63,360 nucleotides of DNA from Streptomyces sp. T39 (GCF_008042045.1 NZ_RDBP01000015.1:1-63360), one strand, 5' to 3'. Counted from the stretch's first letter, positions 51,837 to 60,487 are shown. Program-made: numbers and translations. The notes: generated from the sequence alone by a model not told the origin.

Positions 51837-52586
51837 TCACGGTGTCGGCGTCGTGCCGGTGAGGGCGGCTGCGAGGGCCTGGAGGTGCAGGGCGTTGCCG
51901 TGGGCGGAGGGGTGGATGCGGTCGGCGGCGAAGAGTTCCGGCTGTGTGCCGTGCCGGGGGTCCCGCAGGGGGACGGCGACGGCTCCGGCTCGTCGTGCCG
52001 CCGTGGTCTGGAGGTGTTCGAGGCGTCGGCTGCGGCGTGAGAGGGCGGTGCGCAGCCGGCGGCGGACGGCCGGCACGTCGCCGACGTCCCAGCAGGTTCC
52101 GACCAGTACGTGCCAGCCGGCGTGGCGGAGCCGGGTGACGTGACGGGCGAGGTCCTTGGCGGCACGTCGCAGAGGGGTGCCGGCGACGATGTCGTTGCCG
52201 CCGACGATGATCAGAGCGACACCCGGGGGGTGAGGGTGACGGAGAGCTCTGCGCAGCTGGTGCTTCATGAACCCGGTGGTGGTGCCGGGCCGGGCCAGGA
52301 CGCGCAGGTGCACGGGGCGGCCGGTGGCGCGGCTGAGGGTCGTGGCGCACTGTGCTCCGAGGGTCTCCTGGACGGCGGAGGTGCCGAGGGAGGCCGCGAT
52401 GGAGTCCCCGAGGAGGAGCAGGGACAGCGGTGGGCCGTCGTGGTCTCCGTAGGTGCCGTCGGCGTGGGGGAATGCCGTGTGCCGGTGGGGGCGGAATCCG
52501 TTGCTCACGAGTGCGCGGGCGATGAGGTCCGCGGCGATCCGCCGCCCGGCGCGGGTCAGCCGGCGAAGTGTCCGGGGGCGGGGCAT
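51837..52586 (-). CDS. SGNH/GDSL hydrolase
   Basis: A 249-residue lipase/esterase-type protein. Block I LSLLLLGDSIAASLGTSAVQ holds the catalytic Ser (GDS), block III ALIIVGGNDIVAGTPL has the Asn (GGND), and block V FAADRIHPSAHGNALH has Asp and His (DxxH). No signal peptide; an N-terminal helix contains Arg (RRLTRAGRRIAADLIARALV). ATG 52586 overlaps the upstream desaturase stop (TGATG), so it is the last gene of the acyl cluster and may release or tailor the acyl product. Confidence 0.9.
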   Translation of the reverse strand: MPRPRTLRRLTRAGRRIAADLIARALVSNGFRPHRHTAFPHADGTYGDHDGPPLSLLLLGDSIAASLGTSAVQETLGAQCATTLSRATGRPVHLRVLARPGTTTGFMKHQLRRALRHPHPPGVALIIVGGNDIVAGTPLRRAAKDLARHVTRLRHAGWHVLVGTCWDVGDVPAVRRRLRTALSRRSRRLEHLQTTAARRAGAVAVPLRDPRHGTQPELFAADRIHPSAHGNALHLQALAAALTGTTPTP

Positions 52587-53512
52587 CACCGCTCCTGTGC
52601 CAGGGCGGCAGGACGCCGTTCCCGGAGACGGACGGCCGTCCGGTGGAGGCGTTCGGTGTGGGTGAGGAGTTCGGCGCGGTGGTGTTCTCCTTCAGGGCCC
52701 AGGTCGGTGCGCTCGTGGACGCGCAGGGTCCTGAGGAGGGGTGTGAGCACGTCGCCGTGGAAGATCTCCAGGTCGTACCAGCCGGCCAGCGCGACGCGGG
52801 CGTTCATCTCGGCGAACCCCGGGATCGTCCGGCCGGGCATGCGGAAACCCTTCACCGCCCGCCACAGGCCGGCCATGGCCTGGTCGGGCACGAGGTCGAG
52901 GAGGGCGGCGTAGAGGTCGCGGTAGAAGACCATGTGGAGGTTCTCGTCCTGCGCCACGCGCGCGAAGAGCCGGGCGCATACGCTCTCGCCGCAGTTCAGG
53001 CCCGTGTTGCGGTGCGCGACGCGGGTGGCCAGCTCCTGGATCAGCACGTAGGCGAGACCGTGCAGCGGGTCGGAAGGCAGATCGTCGGGGTGAGGAGGCG
53101 TGGACATGTACCGCATGCGGGCGCGTTCCAGTGCGACGGGGTCGACCGCGCGGGTGGTGTGGAGGTAGGCGAGCATCGCCGTGCCGTGGCGGTCCTCCTC
53201 GGCGGTCCAGCGGTGGACCCAGGCGTCCCAGGCGCCCCCGCGGGGGGCGTTGGCGGCGAGCCTGTGGTGGTAGACGGGGAGGTTCTCCTCGGTCAGGACG
53301 CTGAGGACGAGCGCCGACTTCGCCACCGGGCTGAGCGCCGACTGCGCGTCCTGCCAGGCCACGCCGTCGAGCGGGCCCTCGTAGTCCCGGCCTCGGCTCC
53401 AGGGGACGTACTGGTGGGGAAACCACTCCTGGGCCATCGACAGATGACGGTCGAGCAGGGTTGCCACCACCGGTTCCATGTCGGCGAACCAGTCTGCGGA
53501 GTGCTCCGGCAC
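52586..53512 (-). CDS. Ferritin-type acyl-[acyl-carrier-protein] desaturase
   Basis: A 308-residue soluble di-iron desaturase. Iron ligands are all in place: Glu75/76 (LTEENLPVYHH), Glu105 and His109 (TAEEDRHG), Glu160 (LIQELATR), Glu190 and His193 (AQDENLHM). FPHQYVPWSRGRDYEGPL near the N-terminus is typical of actinobacterial members of the stearoyl-ACP desaturase family. GGAAGG before GTG 53512 sets the start. It introduces a double bond in an ACP-bound acyl chain; chain length and position cannot be read. Paralogous to the desaturase at the head of the cluster. Confidence 0.94.
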   Translation of the reverse strand: MPEHSADWFADMEPVVATLLDRHLSMAQEWFPHQYVPWSRGRDYEGPLDGVAWQDAQSALSPVAKSALVLSVLTEENLPVYHHRLAANAPRGGAWDAWVHRWTAEEDRHGTAMLAYLHTTRAVDPVALERARMRYMSTPPHPDDLPSDPLHGLAYVLIQELATRVAHRNTGLNCGESVCARLFARVAQDENLHMVFYRDLYAALLDLVPDQAMAGLWRAVKGFRMPGRTIPGFAEMNARVALAGWYDLEIFHGDVLTPLLRTLRVHERTDLGPEGEHHRAELLTHTERLHRTAVRLRERRPAALAQER

Positions 53513-53668
53513 GGGAGAACCTTCCTGTCGGGGTGGGCGGATCCGGACGAGGCGGTGGAGCGGGCGCCGCTCCCCCGTCGCTCCCCCGGTCGGGGAGCGG
53601 TGCGCACCGGGGTGCGGTCCCGGGCGCGACGTCCGAGGGCTGGAGCCGGGGCGGCAGGCCGGCTGCCT

Positions 53669-54892
53669 TCAGGCTCGGGTGAGGACCAGGGCCGCGTTCT
53701 GCCCGCCGAAGCCGCTGGAGACGGTGAGCGCGGCGTCGATCCGTGTGGGGCGCGCGGTCTTGGTGACGACGTCGAGGTCGATGGCGGGGTCCATGCGGTC
53801 GAGGTTGGCGGTGGGCGGGATCAGCTGGTGACGGAGGGTGAGGACGGTCAGGGCGGCCTCGATGGCGCCGGCCGCGCCGAGGGTGTGTCCGATGACGCTC
53901 TTGTTGGCGGTGACCGGCGGGGGCCTGCGGAAGACCTGGCGCAGGGCCCGGTCCTCGGTCCTGTCGTTGAGCTCGGTGGAGGTGCCGTGGGCGTTGACGT
54001 GGCCGATGTCGTGCGGGGCCAGGCCGGCGTCGGACAGCGCCGAGCGGATCGCGCGGGCCAGGCCGTCGCCCTCGGGGTGGGGTGAGGTGTAGTGGTGGGC
54101 GTCGCAGGAGGAGGCGTGGCCCGCGAGATGGGCGAGCGGCCGGACTCCGCGGGCGCGGGCGTGACCGGTGCGCTCCAGGACGAGGATGCCCGCGCCCTCA
54201 CCGAGCACGAAGCCGTCGCGGTCCGCGTCGAAGGGCCGTGAGGCGCCGGCCGGGTCGTGGCGGCGCCGGGACAGGGCCTGCATCTGACCGAACGTCACCG
54301 CGCACATGGCCGAGGTCCCGCTCTCGCTGCCGCCGCTGACCACGATGTCGCAGGCGCCGCTGCGCAGCAGGTCGCAGGCGACGGCCAGGGCGGTGGTGCC
54401 GGAGGCGCAGGCGCTGCTGGTGGTGAAGCTGGGGCCTTGTGCTCCCAGGTCCAGGCTGACCGCGCCGGCCACCATGTTCGGCACACTGCGCGGCAGGGCG
54501 AGAGGGGAGACCTTGTCGGCGTGGCCGTCCCGGAAGCGTGCGAATTCGACGGGGTAGGTGCTCAGGCTGTTGGCTCCCACTCCGAGGACGACGCCGACGC
54601 GGGAGGCGTTCCACGCCTTGGGGTCCAGAGCGGCGTGGGTGACCGCCTCGCGGGCGGCGACGACCGCCATCTGTCCGAAGCGGTCCAGGCGCATGGCCAG
54701 CCGGGCGCCCAGGCGCCGCCGGCCGTCGAGATCGGGTACCCGGCAGGAGAAGTCCACGGCCAGGCCCGCGAGTTCGGGGTCGCTCGTGGCGGTCGGGATG
54801 CCGGTGCACAGGTGCTCCCAGGTGGCGGGCACGCCCATTCCGGCGGGCGTCACCAAGCCCAGGCCGGTGACCGCGACCGGTTGGCTCGTCAC
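53669..54892 (-). CDS. Beta-ketoacyl-ACP synthase (FabF/KAS II type)
   Basis: A 407-residue condensing enzyme with the complete Cys162 (TTSSACASGTTA), His302 (VNAHGTSTELND), His336 (NKSVIGHTLGAAG) triad. Start VAVTGLGLVTPAGMG and end SSGFGGQNAALVL are standard. It elongates acyl-ACP with malonyl-ACP. A lone KAS next to a dedicated ACP and two desaturases, without ketoreductase or dehydratase, suggests it extends or channels a chain borrowed from primary fatty acid synthesis. GTG 54892 overlaps the ACP stop as GTGA. Confidence 0.95.
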   Translation of the reverse strand: MTSQPVAVTGLGLVTPAGMGVPATWEHLCTGIPTATSDPELAGLAVDFSCRVPDLDGRRRLGARLAMRLDRFGQMAVVAAREAVTHAALDPKAWNASRVGVVLGVGANSLSTYPVEFARFRDGHADKVSPLALPRSVPNMVAGAVSLDLGAQGPSFTTSSACASGTTALAVACDLLRSGACDIVVSGGSESGTSAMCAVTFGQMQALSRRRHDPAGASRPFDADRDGFVLGEGAGILVLERTGHARARGVRPLAHLAGHASSCDAHHYTSPHPEGDGLARAIRSALSDAGLAPHDIGHVNAHGTSTELNDRTEDRALRQVFRRPPPVTANKSVIGHTLGAAGAIEAALTVLTLRHQLIPPTANLDRMDPAIDLDVVTKTARPTRIDAALTVSSGFGGQNAALVLTRA

Positions 54893-55161
54893 AGCTGCGC
54901 GCCGGGAGCGGCGGCGGGCCGGGCGGTGGCCCGACCGGCTGCGGACGCGTCGGCGAGCGCGGCGAGTTCGGCGAGGGTGATGTCCTGGCGGATGTCCGCG
55001 GCGGCCAGGCCGAGGCGCTCCTCGACGATCAGGGAGAGTTCGACGAGGGAGAGGCTGTCGAGGTCGAGCCGGGCCAGAGTGGTGCCGGGGGTGACGTCAT
55101 CGGCCGGGACCTCGAAGTCGTTGATGAGGCAGTCGGTGATGATCCGGTACGTCGCGGTCAT
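54889..55161 (-). CDS. Acyl carrier protein
   Basis: A 90-residue carrier. The phosphopantetheine site is DLDSLSLVEL with Ser36; FEVPADDVTPGTTLARLDLDS precedes it and ERLGLAAADI with DITLAELAALA follows. The DSLSLVE wording differs from the housekeeping DSLDTVE type, which fits a specialised ACP. ATG 55161 starts MTATYRIITDCLIND. It overlaps the KAS start and follows the MFS gene by 107 bp that contain a 45-bp repeat. Confidence 0.93.
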   Translation of the reverse strand: MTATYRIITDCLINDFEVPADDVTPGTTLARLDLDSLSLVELSLIVEERLGLAAADIRQDITLAELAALADASAAGRATARPAAAPGAQL

Positions 55162-55215
55162 GGTCAGATCCTTCGCGGTGGGAGGGAACCCGGGGAGCAC
55201 GGGTACGGGTCGGGG

Positions 55216-55305
55216 GGGTGCGGTCGGCGCTCGGGTCCGGCGGCAGCCGGGTCGGCGGGCGGGTGCGGTCAGCGGTGAGGTACGGCGGCAACCGGGTCGG
55301 CGGGC
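55216..55305. repeat. 45-bp direct duplication at the end of the MFS gene
   Basis: Copies 55216-55260 and 55261-55305 both open GGGTGCGGTC and close CCGGGTCGGCGGGC, with about seven differences. The right copy contains the last codons and stop of the MFS gene; the left copy lies in the spacer to the ACP gene. Confidence 0.85.
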
Positions 55306-56897
55306 TGCGCCGCAGTTCGGGACGGACCGGTCCGTGGGCTCTCGCAGGCCGGCAGTCTGCGCCAGGACAGTGCGGCGGCCAGCAGCGCGGCGCCCGCGCC
55401 CGCGATCGCGGCGGCCGTCATGCCGTCTACGAAGGCCGCGCCCGTCTCGTGCGCCAGGACGGACCCGGTGGCCGGACCCGGGTGGCCGGCTCCCGCCAGC
55501 AGGTCCAGGCCGCTCCGGTCGCGGAGCAGGTCCCGCGCGGCCGGACGGTCCTCGATCCGCGCGGTGAAGACGGTGGCGAGGACGGACCCGAGGACGGCGA
55601 CGCCGAGAGTGGAGCCGACCTGCCGGGTGGCGTCGTTGAGGGCCGACCCGAGGCCGGACCTCGCCGCGGGCACGGCGGTCAGGACGAGCTCGGTCGCCAC
55701 CGGTGCCACCAGTCCGCTGCCCACCCCCACCAGGGCCTCGAACGCCAGGACCTGGGCGTAGCCCGAGCCGGTCTCCAGGCCGGCCATCACGGCGAAGGCG
55801 CCGGCGACCAGCAGCAGGCCGGCCGTCACCGGTGTGCGTGCACCGAAGTGCCGGAACAGCGCGGGCGCGAGGGCGGCACCGGCCGCCAGGGCGAGGGAGA
55901 GCGGGATCGTGCGGACTCCCGCCTCCCAGGGGCTGTGACCGCGCACCTGCTGCAGGTAGAGGGTGAGGACGAACATGGCGCCCATCCCGCAGAACGACAT
56001 CGCCGCGAGGGCGATGCACGCCGGGCCCACCGGACCGCGCTTGAACAGTGCGGGCGGGACCATCGGCCGGGCCGTGCGCGCCTGCCAGGCGACGAACAGT
56101 CCCAGCAGCGCCGCCGCCACGACGAAGGCGCCCACGACCGTCGTACTGGTCCAGCCCCGGCCGGGTGCCTCGATGACCGCCCAGACCAGAACCAGCAGTC
56201 CGGCACACGACAGCGCGGCGCCCACCCGGTCGAGTCGGCCCGGCCGCCCGTCGCGTGACTCGGGAACCACCCGCAGGGCCAGGGCGGCCAGGGCGAGGGC
56301 CAGGGGCACGTTGAGCCAGAACACGGCGCGCCAGGTGGAGTGTTCCACGAGCCAGCCACCGGCGAGAGGGCCGGTGAGTGCGCCGATGCCCGCGACGGCC
56401 GCCCAGAGCGAGATGGCCCGCCGGCGGTCGGCGTCGTCGGAGAAGACGTGGACGATCGTCGCCAGCGTCGCGGGCATGAACAGGGCGGCGCCCAGTCCCA
56501 TGCCGCAGCGGGCGGCGATCACCTGCTCCACGCCGTCCGCCCGCGCACCGAGCACCGACGCGAGGGCGCACAGGAGCAGTCCGGCGACGAACGCGCGCCG
56601 GCGGCCGTAGGTGTCCCCCAGGGTGCCGGTGGCGAGGACGCAACCGCCCAGGGCCAGGGCGTACCCGTCGACGATCCACTGCGTCTGGGCCATCGAGGGC
56701 CCCAGGTCCTGCTGGAGCGCGGGGATCGCCACGTTCAGGACGGTGAAGTCGAGCCCGAGGAGGAACAGGGCCGAGCACACCACCGTGGTGCTCGCCCACG
56801 CCCGGCGGCGGGCCGCCCCGCCCGTCCTCTGCTCGAAGGACTCGCCGGACGGCGGGGTCGGCTGCGCCGGGCCGGAGCCGGCCGGCCGCCCGCTCAC
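55269..56897 (-). CDS. MFS transporter, DHA2 (EmrB/QacA) 14-helix type
   Basis: A 542-residue drug/lipid exporter. Motif D1 LGLDFTVLNVAIPALQQDLG, WIVDGYALALGGCVLATGTL, motif A GDTYGRRRAFV and the antiporter motif WAAVAGIGALTGPLAGGWL are all present; about 14 hydrophobic segments follow. GTG 56897 overlaps the stop of the upstream desaturase as GTGA. Position in the cluster suggests that it exports the cluster's fatty-acyl product or gives self-resistance (inference). Confidence 0.93.
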   Translation of the reverse strand: MSGRPAGSGPAQPTPPSGESFEQRTGGAARRRAWASTTVVCSALFLLGLDFTVLNVAIPALQQDLGPSMAQTQWIVDGYALALGGCVLATGTLGDTYGRRRAFVAGLLLCALASVLGARADGVEQVIAARCGMGLGAALFMPATLATIVHVFSDDADRRRAISLWAAVAGIGALTGPLAGGWLVEHSTWRAVFWLNVPLALALAALALRVVPESRDGRPGRLDRVGAALSCAGLLVLVWAVIEAPGRGWTSTTVVGAFVVAAALLGLFVAWQARTARPMVPPALFKRGPVGPACIALAAMSFCGMGAMFVLTLYLQQVRGHSPWEAGVRTIPLSLALAAGAALAPALFRHFGARTPVTAGLLLVAGAFAVMAGLETGSGYAQVLAFEALVGVGSGLVAPVATELVLTAVPAARSGLGSALNDATRQVGSTLGVAVLGSVLATVFTARIEDRPAARDLLRDRSGLDLLAGAGHPGPATGSVLAHETGAAFVDGMTAAAIAGAGAALLAAALSWRRLPACESPRTGPSRTAAQPADPVAAVPHR

Positions 56898-57871
56898 GTG
56901 GCCACCGGAGCGGCCCCGGCCGTCTGGTCTTCGCGGGCGCGGCGCCGGCGAGCCGCCAGTGCCTGGGCACGGCGCTCGACGAACAGCCGGGCCCGGGCGT
57001 CGAGATGCCCGAGGTGCGCGGCCAGGGAGTCACGGGCCTGTTCGCCCCGGGGTCCGAGCCCGGCAAGGTCGAAGATCTTGAGGCTGCGCAGGAGCGGGAC
57101 GAGGACGTCGTCGTGGTGGAGGCGCAGGTCGTACACGCCGGCGACGGCGATCTGCGCCGCCATCGGGGCGAAGCCCGGCATCGCGTGGCCCGGCATCCGA
57201 AACGACCGCACGTTCTCCTCCAGCGCCACCAGGACCTGGTCCGGGGCGACCTCGAGTGCGGCCCGCAGGATTTCCCGGTAGACGACCATGTGCAGGTTCT
57301 CGTCCTGCGCGATCCGCGTCATCAGACGTTCGCACAGCGGATCGCCGCTGGCCCGGCCGGTGTTGCGGTGGCTGATCCGGGTGGCGAGCTCCTGCAGCGC
57401 CACGTACGCCACCCCGCTCAGGAATCCTGCCGCGGGGGGTTCGAAGCCCGCGCCGACCTGTGCCATCCGGGCCCGCTCGAGTGCCACGGGGTCCACCGCC
57501 CGTGTCGCGTGGAGGTAGCCGCGGATGGAAGAGGCGTGCCGGTCCTCCTCCGCGGTCCACCGGTTGAGCCACTCCCCCCACGCCCCGTCGCGGGTCGAGT
57601 TCACCGCCAGAGCGTGGTGGTAGCCGGGCAGGTTGTCCTCGGTCAGGAGGTTCACGATCAGCGCCGAACGCGCCGCAGGCTCCAGCACGGACTGGTCTTC
57701 CTTCCACGGCTCGCCGCCGAGGGGGCCGTCGAAGTCCCGGCCCGTGCTCCAGGGCACGTACTGATGGGGGAACCACTCCCGCGCCGCCGCGACATGGCGG
57801 TCCACCAACCCGGCCACCACCGGCTCCAGTTCAGTGATCAGGCTCGCGTCGTCGCGCGTTCGTCTCTCCAC
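56894..57871 (-). CDS. Ferritin-type acyl-[acyl-carrier-protein] desaturase, second paralogue
   Basis: A 325-residue di-iron desaturase, first gene of the cluster. Ligands: Glu78 (LTEDNLPGYHH), Glu108 and His112 (TAEEDRHA), Glu161 (LQELATRI), Glu191 and His194 (AQDENLHM). FPHQYVPWSTGRDFDGPLGG matches its paralogue closely, while the region 135-160 and the basic C-terminus differ. Two non-identical desaturases imply successive or positionally distinct oxidations. ATG 57871 (MERRTRDDASL). No biosynthetic gene lies upstream. Confidence 0.94.
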   Translation of the reverse strand: MERRTRDDASLITELEPVVAGLVDRHVAAAREWFPHQYVPWSTGRDFDGPLGGEPWKEDQSVLEPAARSALIVNLLTEDNLPGYHHALAVNSTRDGAWGEWLNRWTAEEDRHASSIRGYLHATRAVDPVALERARMAQVGAGFEPPAAGFLSGVAYVALQELATRISHRNTGRASGDPLCERLMTRIAQDENLHMVVYREILRAALEVAPDQVLVALEENVRSFRMPGHAMPGFAPMAAQIAVAGVYDLRLHHDDVLVPLLRSLKIFDLAGLGPRGEQARDSLAAHLGHLDARARLFVERRAQALAARRRRAREDQTAGAAPVAT

Positions 57872-57975
57872 GGGACAAGATCGTTGCGCGCCCGGAATCC
57901 GGTGGCAAATCCCTTTTCACACGTATGGACCAGTCTGCTCCGTCCCGCGCCGACACGCCGCACCCGCAGGAGATG

Positions 57976-58215
57976 CCCGAACGGCCTCCCCGGTTCCAGC
58001 GAAGCCTGGGCGGCGCTTCCGTCGGGTGCGCACACCAGAGGACGCAGGTCGATCACGCGGCCCGAGGCATCCGCGACGACGAAACGGGCGGGGCGCCGGT
58101 CGAGCGTCTCGGTGAAGCCGGCTTCGGCAGGAGTCGCGAGGACAGCCGGCTCCTGATCCTGACGGTGCATCAGGTCCAAGTCCCGGTGAGAGCGGGTCTG
58201 CCTCCCCAGCGGCAG
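57976..58215 (-). pseudogene. Fragment of an aminoglycoside/lincosamide-type nucleotidyltransferase
   Basis: The minus strand reads LPLGRQTRSHRDLDLMHRQD, then AEAGFTETLDRRPARFVVAD and GRVIDLRPLVCAPDGSAAQA. This is the middle of the nucleotidyltransferase family found as LinA/ANT-like proteins (normal LLGRQTRPHRDLDL with the metal-binding DxD). The N-terminal quarter before the DLDL site and all sequence after GRPFG are missing, and no start is properly placed. A decayed resistance-type gene between the acyl cluster and the next plus-strand gene. Confidence 0.75.
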
Positions 58216-58301
58216 GCCCGATGCACCCGATCGAGCAGGTCGCGAGCAAGGCACCGGGCCGGGGGACCGTCGGCGCTCCGGCCCTGGTAGAACACTGACC
58301 T

Positions 58302-58931
58302 GTGGGAATCCAGGAGCGCGAACGCAAGGTGTACCGGCCGCTGCGGCGGGCCGGCCTCGACGTGATACCGGACGCCGTGCCGGACGGGACGATGCCGCTG
58401 GTCCTCGGATACGGCCGCGAGGACATCATCGGCGGCTTCTCCCACCCCTACGAGACCTCGCGGCTCGTCGAGCGCCTCAACGCGGACTGGCACGACCTGG
58501 CGGTCTCGGTGGGTCTGTTCGACGACCGGCGCGAGTTCCTCGTCATGCTTCCCCGGGGCACCGTCACGCACGGAGCCTGGTTGCACACCATGCACTGGGG
58601 TCCCCGCACGCCGACGGCCTGGACGCGCGTCCGCCTCCTGGAGCGCTGGGACGTCATGGGCCGGGGCGCCGCGTCGTTCCTCGGCGTCCGCCCGGGCCAT
58701 CCGGGCTTCGGCATGTTGGCACTCGACAGCAGCGTGTACATCAGCTGCTCCACGGGCGAGGTCGGTGTCGATGTGACCGCGGTGCGCCGTCCGGACCGTT
58801 CGGAGGACGTCCTGCGGGAGCTGGAACGGTATGCCCGGTGGGACTACGACCGCGCCGACAAGCCGTTGCAGAAGCGGATCGCCGACTGGCTGGCGGGTCG
58901 CGCACCGAGTGCTGCCGGCCGACCCCGCTGA
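58302..58931 (+). CDS. Hypothetical protein
   Basis: A 209-residue soluble protein, not recognised. Segments with natural folding pattern: VPDGTMPLVLGYGREDIIGG, VSVGLFDDRREFLVMLPRGT, MLALDSSVYISCSTGEVGVD and the helical C-terminus ELERYARWDYDRADKPLQKR. Trp- and Tyr-rich throughout. GTG 58302 gives MGIQERERKVYRPLRRAG. It stands alone on the plus strand, with 150 bp to the ABM gene. Confidence 0.75.
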   Translation: MGIQERERKVYRPLRRAGLDVIPDAVPDGTMPLVLGYGREDIIGGFSHPYETSRLVERLNADWHDLAVSVGLFDDRREFLVMLPRGTVTHGAWLHTMHWGPRTPTAWTRVRLLERWDVMGRGAASFLGVRPGHPGFGMLALDSSVYISCSTGEVGVDVTAVRRPDRSEDVLRELERYARWDYDRADKPLQKRIADWLAGRAPSAAGRPR

Positions 58932-59084
58932 CCGAGCGGTCCGGACGACGGCTGCCCGCTGAGGTCGTTGCCGTCGCGGGATCGACGGCAGGTGATCCGC
59001 GGGATACTGCCCACGGTACGACCGGCGTGCAGTGAAGTGGCCCTGCCCGCCGACGCGTGGTTCCGGACCAGCAGGAGGCAGCAG

Positions 59085-59372
59085 ATGGTGATCGTCGCAG
59101 GGCATGTCGTCGTCGACCCCGATCAGCGCGATTCCTACCTCGCGAGCTGTGTGCACGTGGTCGAACTCGCCCGCCGTGCGGCGGGCTGTCTCGACTTCAC
59201 CGTCACCGCGGACCTCGTGGATGCGGGGCGCGTCAACATCTTCGAGCGGTGGGAGTCGCAGGCCGCCGTCGAGTCGTTCCGGGGCGACGGCCCCAGCGGC
59301 GAACAGGGCGCCGCAGTGCTCTCCGCGTCCGTGTCCGAGTACGACGTCGCGGCGGTGCGCCCGCTGACCTGA
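59085..59372 (+). CDS. Antibiotic biosynthesis monooxygenase (ABM/YgiN-type)
   Basis: A 95-residue dimeric alpha/beta-barrel (ABM) protein: VIVAGHVVVDPDQRDSYLAS, HVVELARRAAGCLDFTVTAD, RVNIFERWESQAAVESF. Members oxidise quinols, polyketides or haem without bound cofactor. GGAGGCAGCAG before ATG 59085 fixes the start. It converges on the AraC/GyrI gene. The substrate is unknown, and no link to the acyl cluster is evident. Confidence 0.9.
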   Translation: MVIVAGHVVVDPDQRDSYLASCVHVVELARRAAGCLDFTVTADLVDAGRVNIFERWESQAAVESFRGDGPSGEQGAAVLSASVSEYDVAAVRPLT

Positions 59373-59410
59373 GCGGAGCACAGCGCTGCCGCCCCGGTGC
59401 GCGCCGCGCC

Positions 59411-59430
59411 GTCGGGGGCGGCGCCCCGAC
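59411..59430. terminator. Short hairpin between convergent genes
   Basis: GTCGGGG-N6-CCCCGAC, 38 bp after the ABM stop and 65 bp from the end of the converging AraC gene. Weak compared with other terminators here. Confidence 0.45.
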
Positions 59431-59495
59431 CAGGGGAGTCCGGGGCCGGACCCGCATCCTGGCCGGGGCGCCCACCCATGCGTGGCCGGCAGGCG

Positions 59496-60365
59496 TCACG
59501 CGGGTTCGACGGGAAGCCACAGCTCGCAGGTCGCGGTGCTGAAATCGTCCGCCCGGTCGAGGAACGCGACGACCGAGGGGCCCGGACGCAGCCGCCACGG
59601 GTTGGAGGGGAACCACTCGGTCGCGGTCGCCGCCCAGGCCGTCTGCAGGGCCTGCGGGTGCGGGCCGCTGATGAGGAAGACGGCCCACGTCCCGGCCGGT
59701 ACCTCGATGACGTCCAGGCCGTCCGGAGCGGGCGTGTCCTGGCGGAGGGCGACTCCGTGCAGATACGTCAGTTCACTCCCCTCCCTGCCGTCGGGATCGA
59801 GGTCGTCGCTGACCTGGAGCAGGCCCTTCGGTTCGGTGTCGCCGAGGGCCTTCAGCCGCTGATGCTCCTCCTGCGGCAGCGCGGCGATGTGCTGCTGGAT
59901 GTGCGGGTTGATGCCCTGATGAATGAGCGGGACCCGGGTTGCGTGTCCGACGAGCCGGAATGCGGGCCGGTCGACGAGGCGGGTGTCCATGGGGGTACTC
60001 CCTTCGACGGTCAGGCGGAACCTGAGCTGCGGTTGCGTGCGCAAGGGGCCTCCGTCACGGCGCACATCGCCGGGGCCGGCACCGTGAACCGCTCGGAACG
60101 CGCGTCCGAACGCCTCGCTCGAGCCGTATCCGTGGCGTACGGCGATGCCCAGCAGATCGCGCTCACCCCGGACGACGTCCGCGGCAGCGACGGTCATGCG
60201 GCGCCGCCGCACGTACTCCGACAACGGCATGCCGGCCAGCGACGAGAACATCCGGCGCAGGTGGTACTCGGTCGTGCCGTGCACCCCCGCCACTGCACCG
60301 ACGTCGATCTCCTCGGCGAGGTGCTCCTCGACACGATCGACGAGGTGGTTGAGTGCCGCGATCAT
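59496..60365 (-). CDS. AraC-family regulator with GyrI-like effector domain
   Basis: A 289-residue regulator of the MarA/Rob-BmrR hybrid type. N-terminal AraC double HTH (about 1-105): VDRVEEHLAEEIDVGAVAGV, TEYHLRRMFSSLAGMPLSEY, GIAVRHGYGSSEAFGRAFRA. The C-terminal GyrI-like domain (about 128-285), RPAFRLVGHATRVPLIHQGI to FLDRADDFSTATCELWLPV, binds hydrophobic cations or drugs in relatives. AAAGGAGG precedes ATG 60365. No target gene is obvious. Confidence 0.93.
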   Translation of the reverse strand: MIAALNHLVDRVEEHLAEEIDVGAVAGVHGTTEYHLRRMFSSLAGMPLSEYVRRRRMTVAAADVVRGERDLLGIAVRHGYGSSEAFGRAFRAVHGAGPGDVRRDGGPLRTQPQLRFRLTVEGSTPMDTRLVDRPAFRLVGHATRVPLIHQGINPHIQQHIAALPQEEHQRLKALGDTEPKGLLQVSDDLDPDGREGSELTYLHGVALRQDTPAPDGLDVIEVPAGTWAVFLISGPHPQALQTAWAATATEWFPSNPWRLRPGPSVVAFLDRADDFSTATCELWLPVEPA

Positions 60366-60487
60366 GAGGCCTCCTTTCGCATCCAACCCTGGCAGCGGAC
60401 GGCCCTGCTCCACCCGATCGCTGCGGACCGATCCGATCATGCGGCCGCTCGGCCGGGGCATGCGGTGGCGGCCGGCCGTCACCGGCG

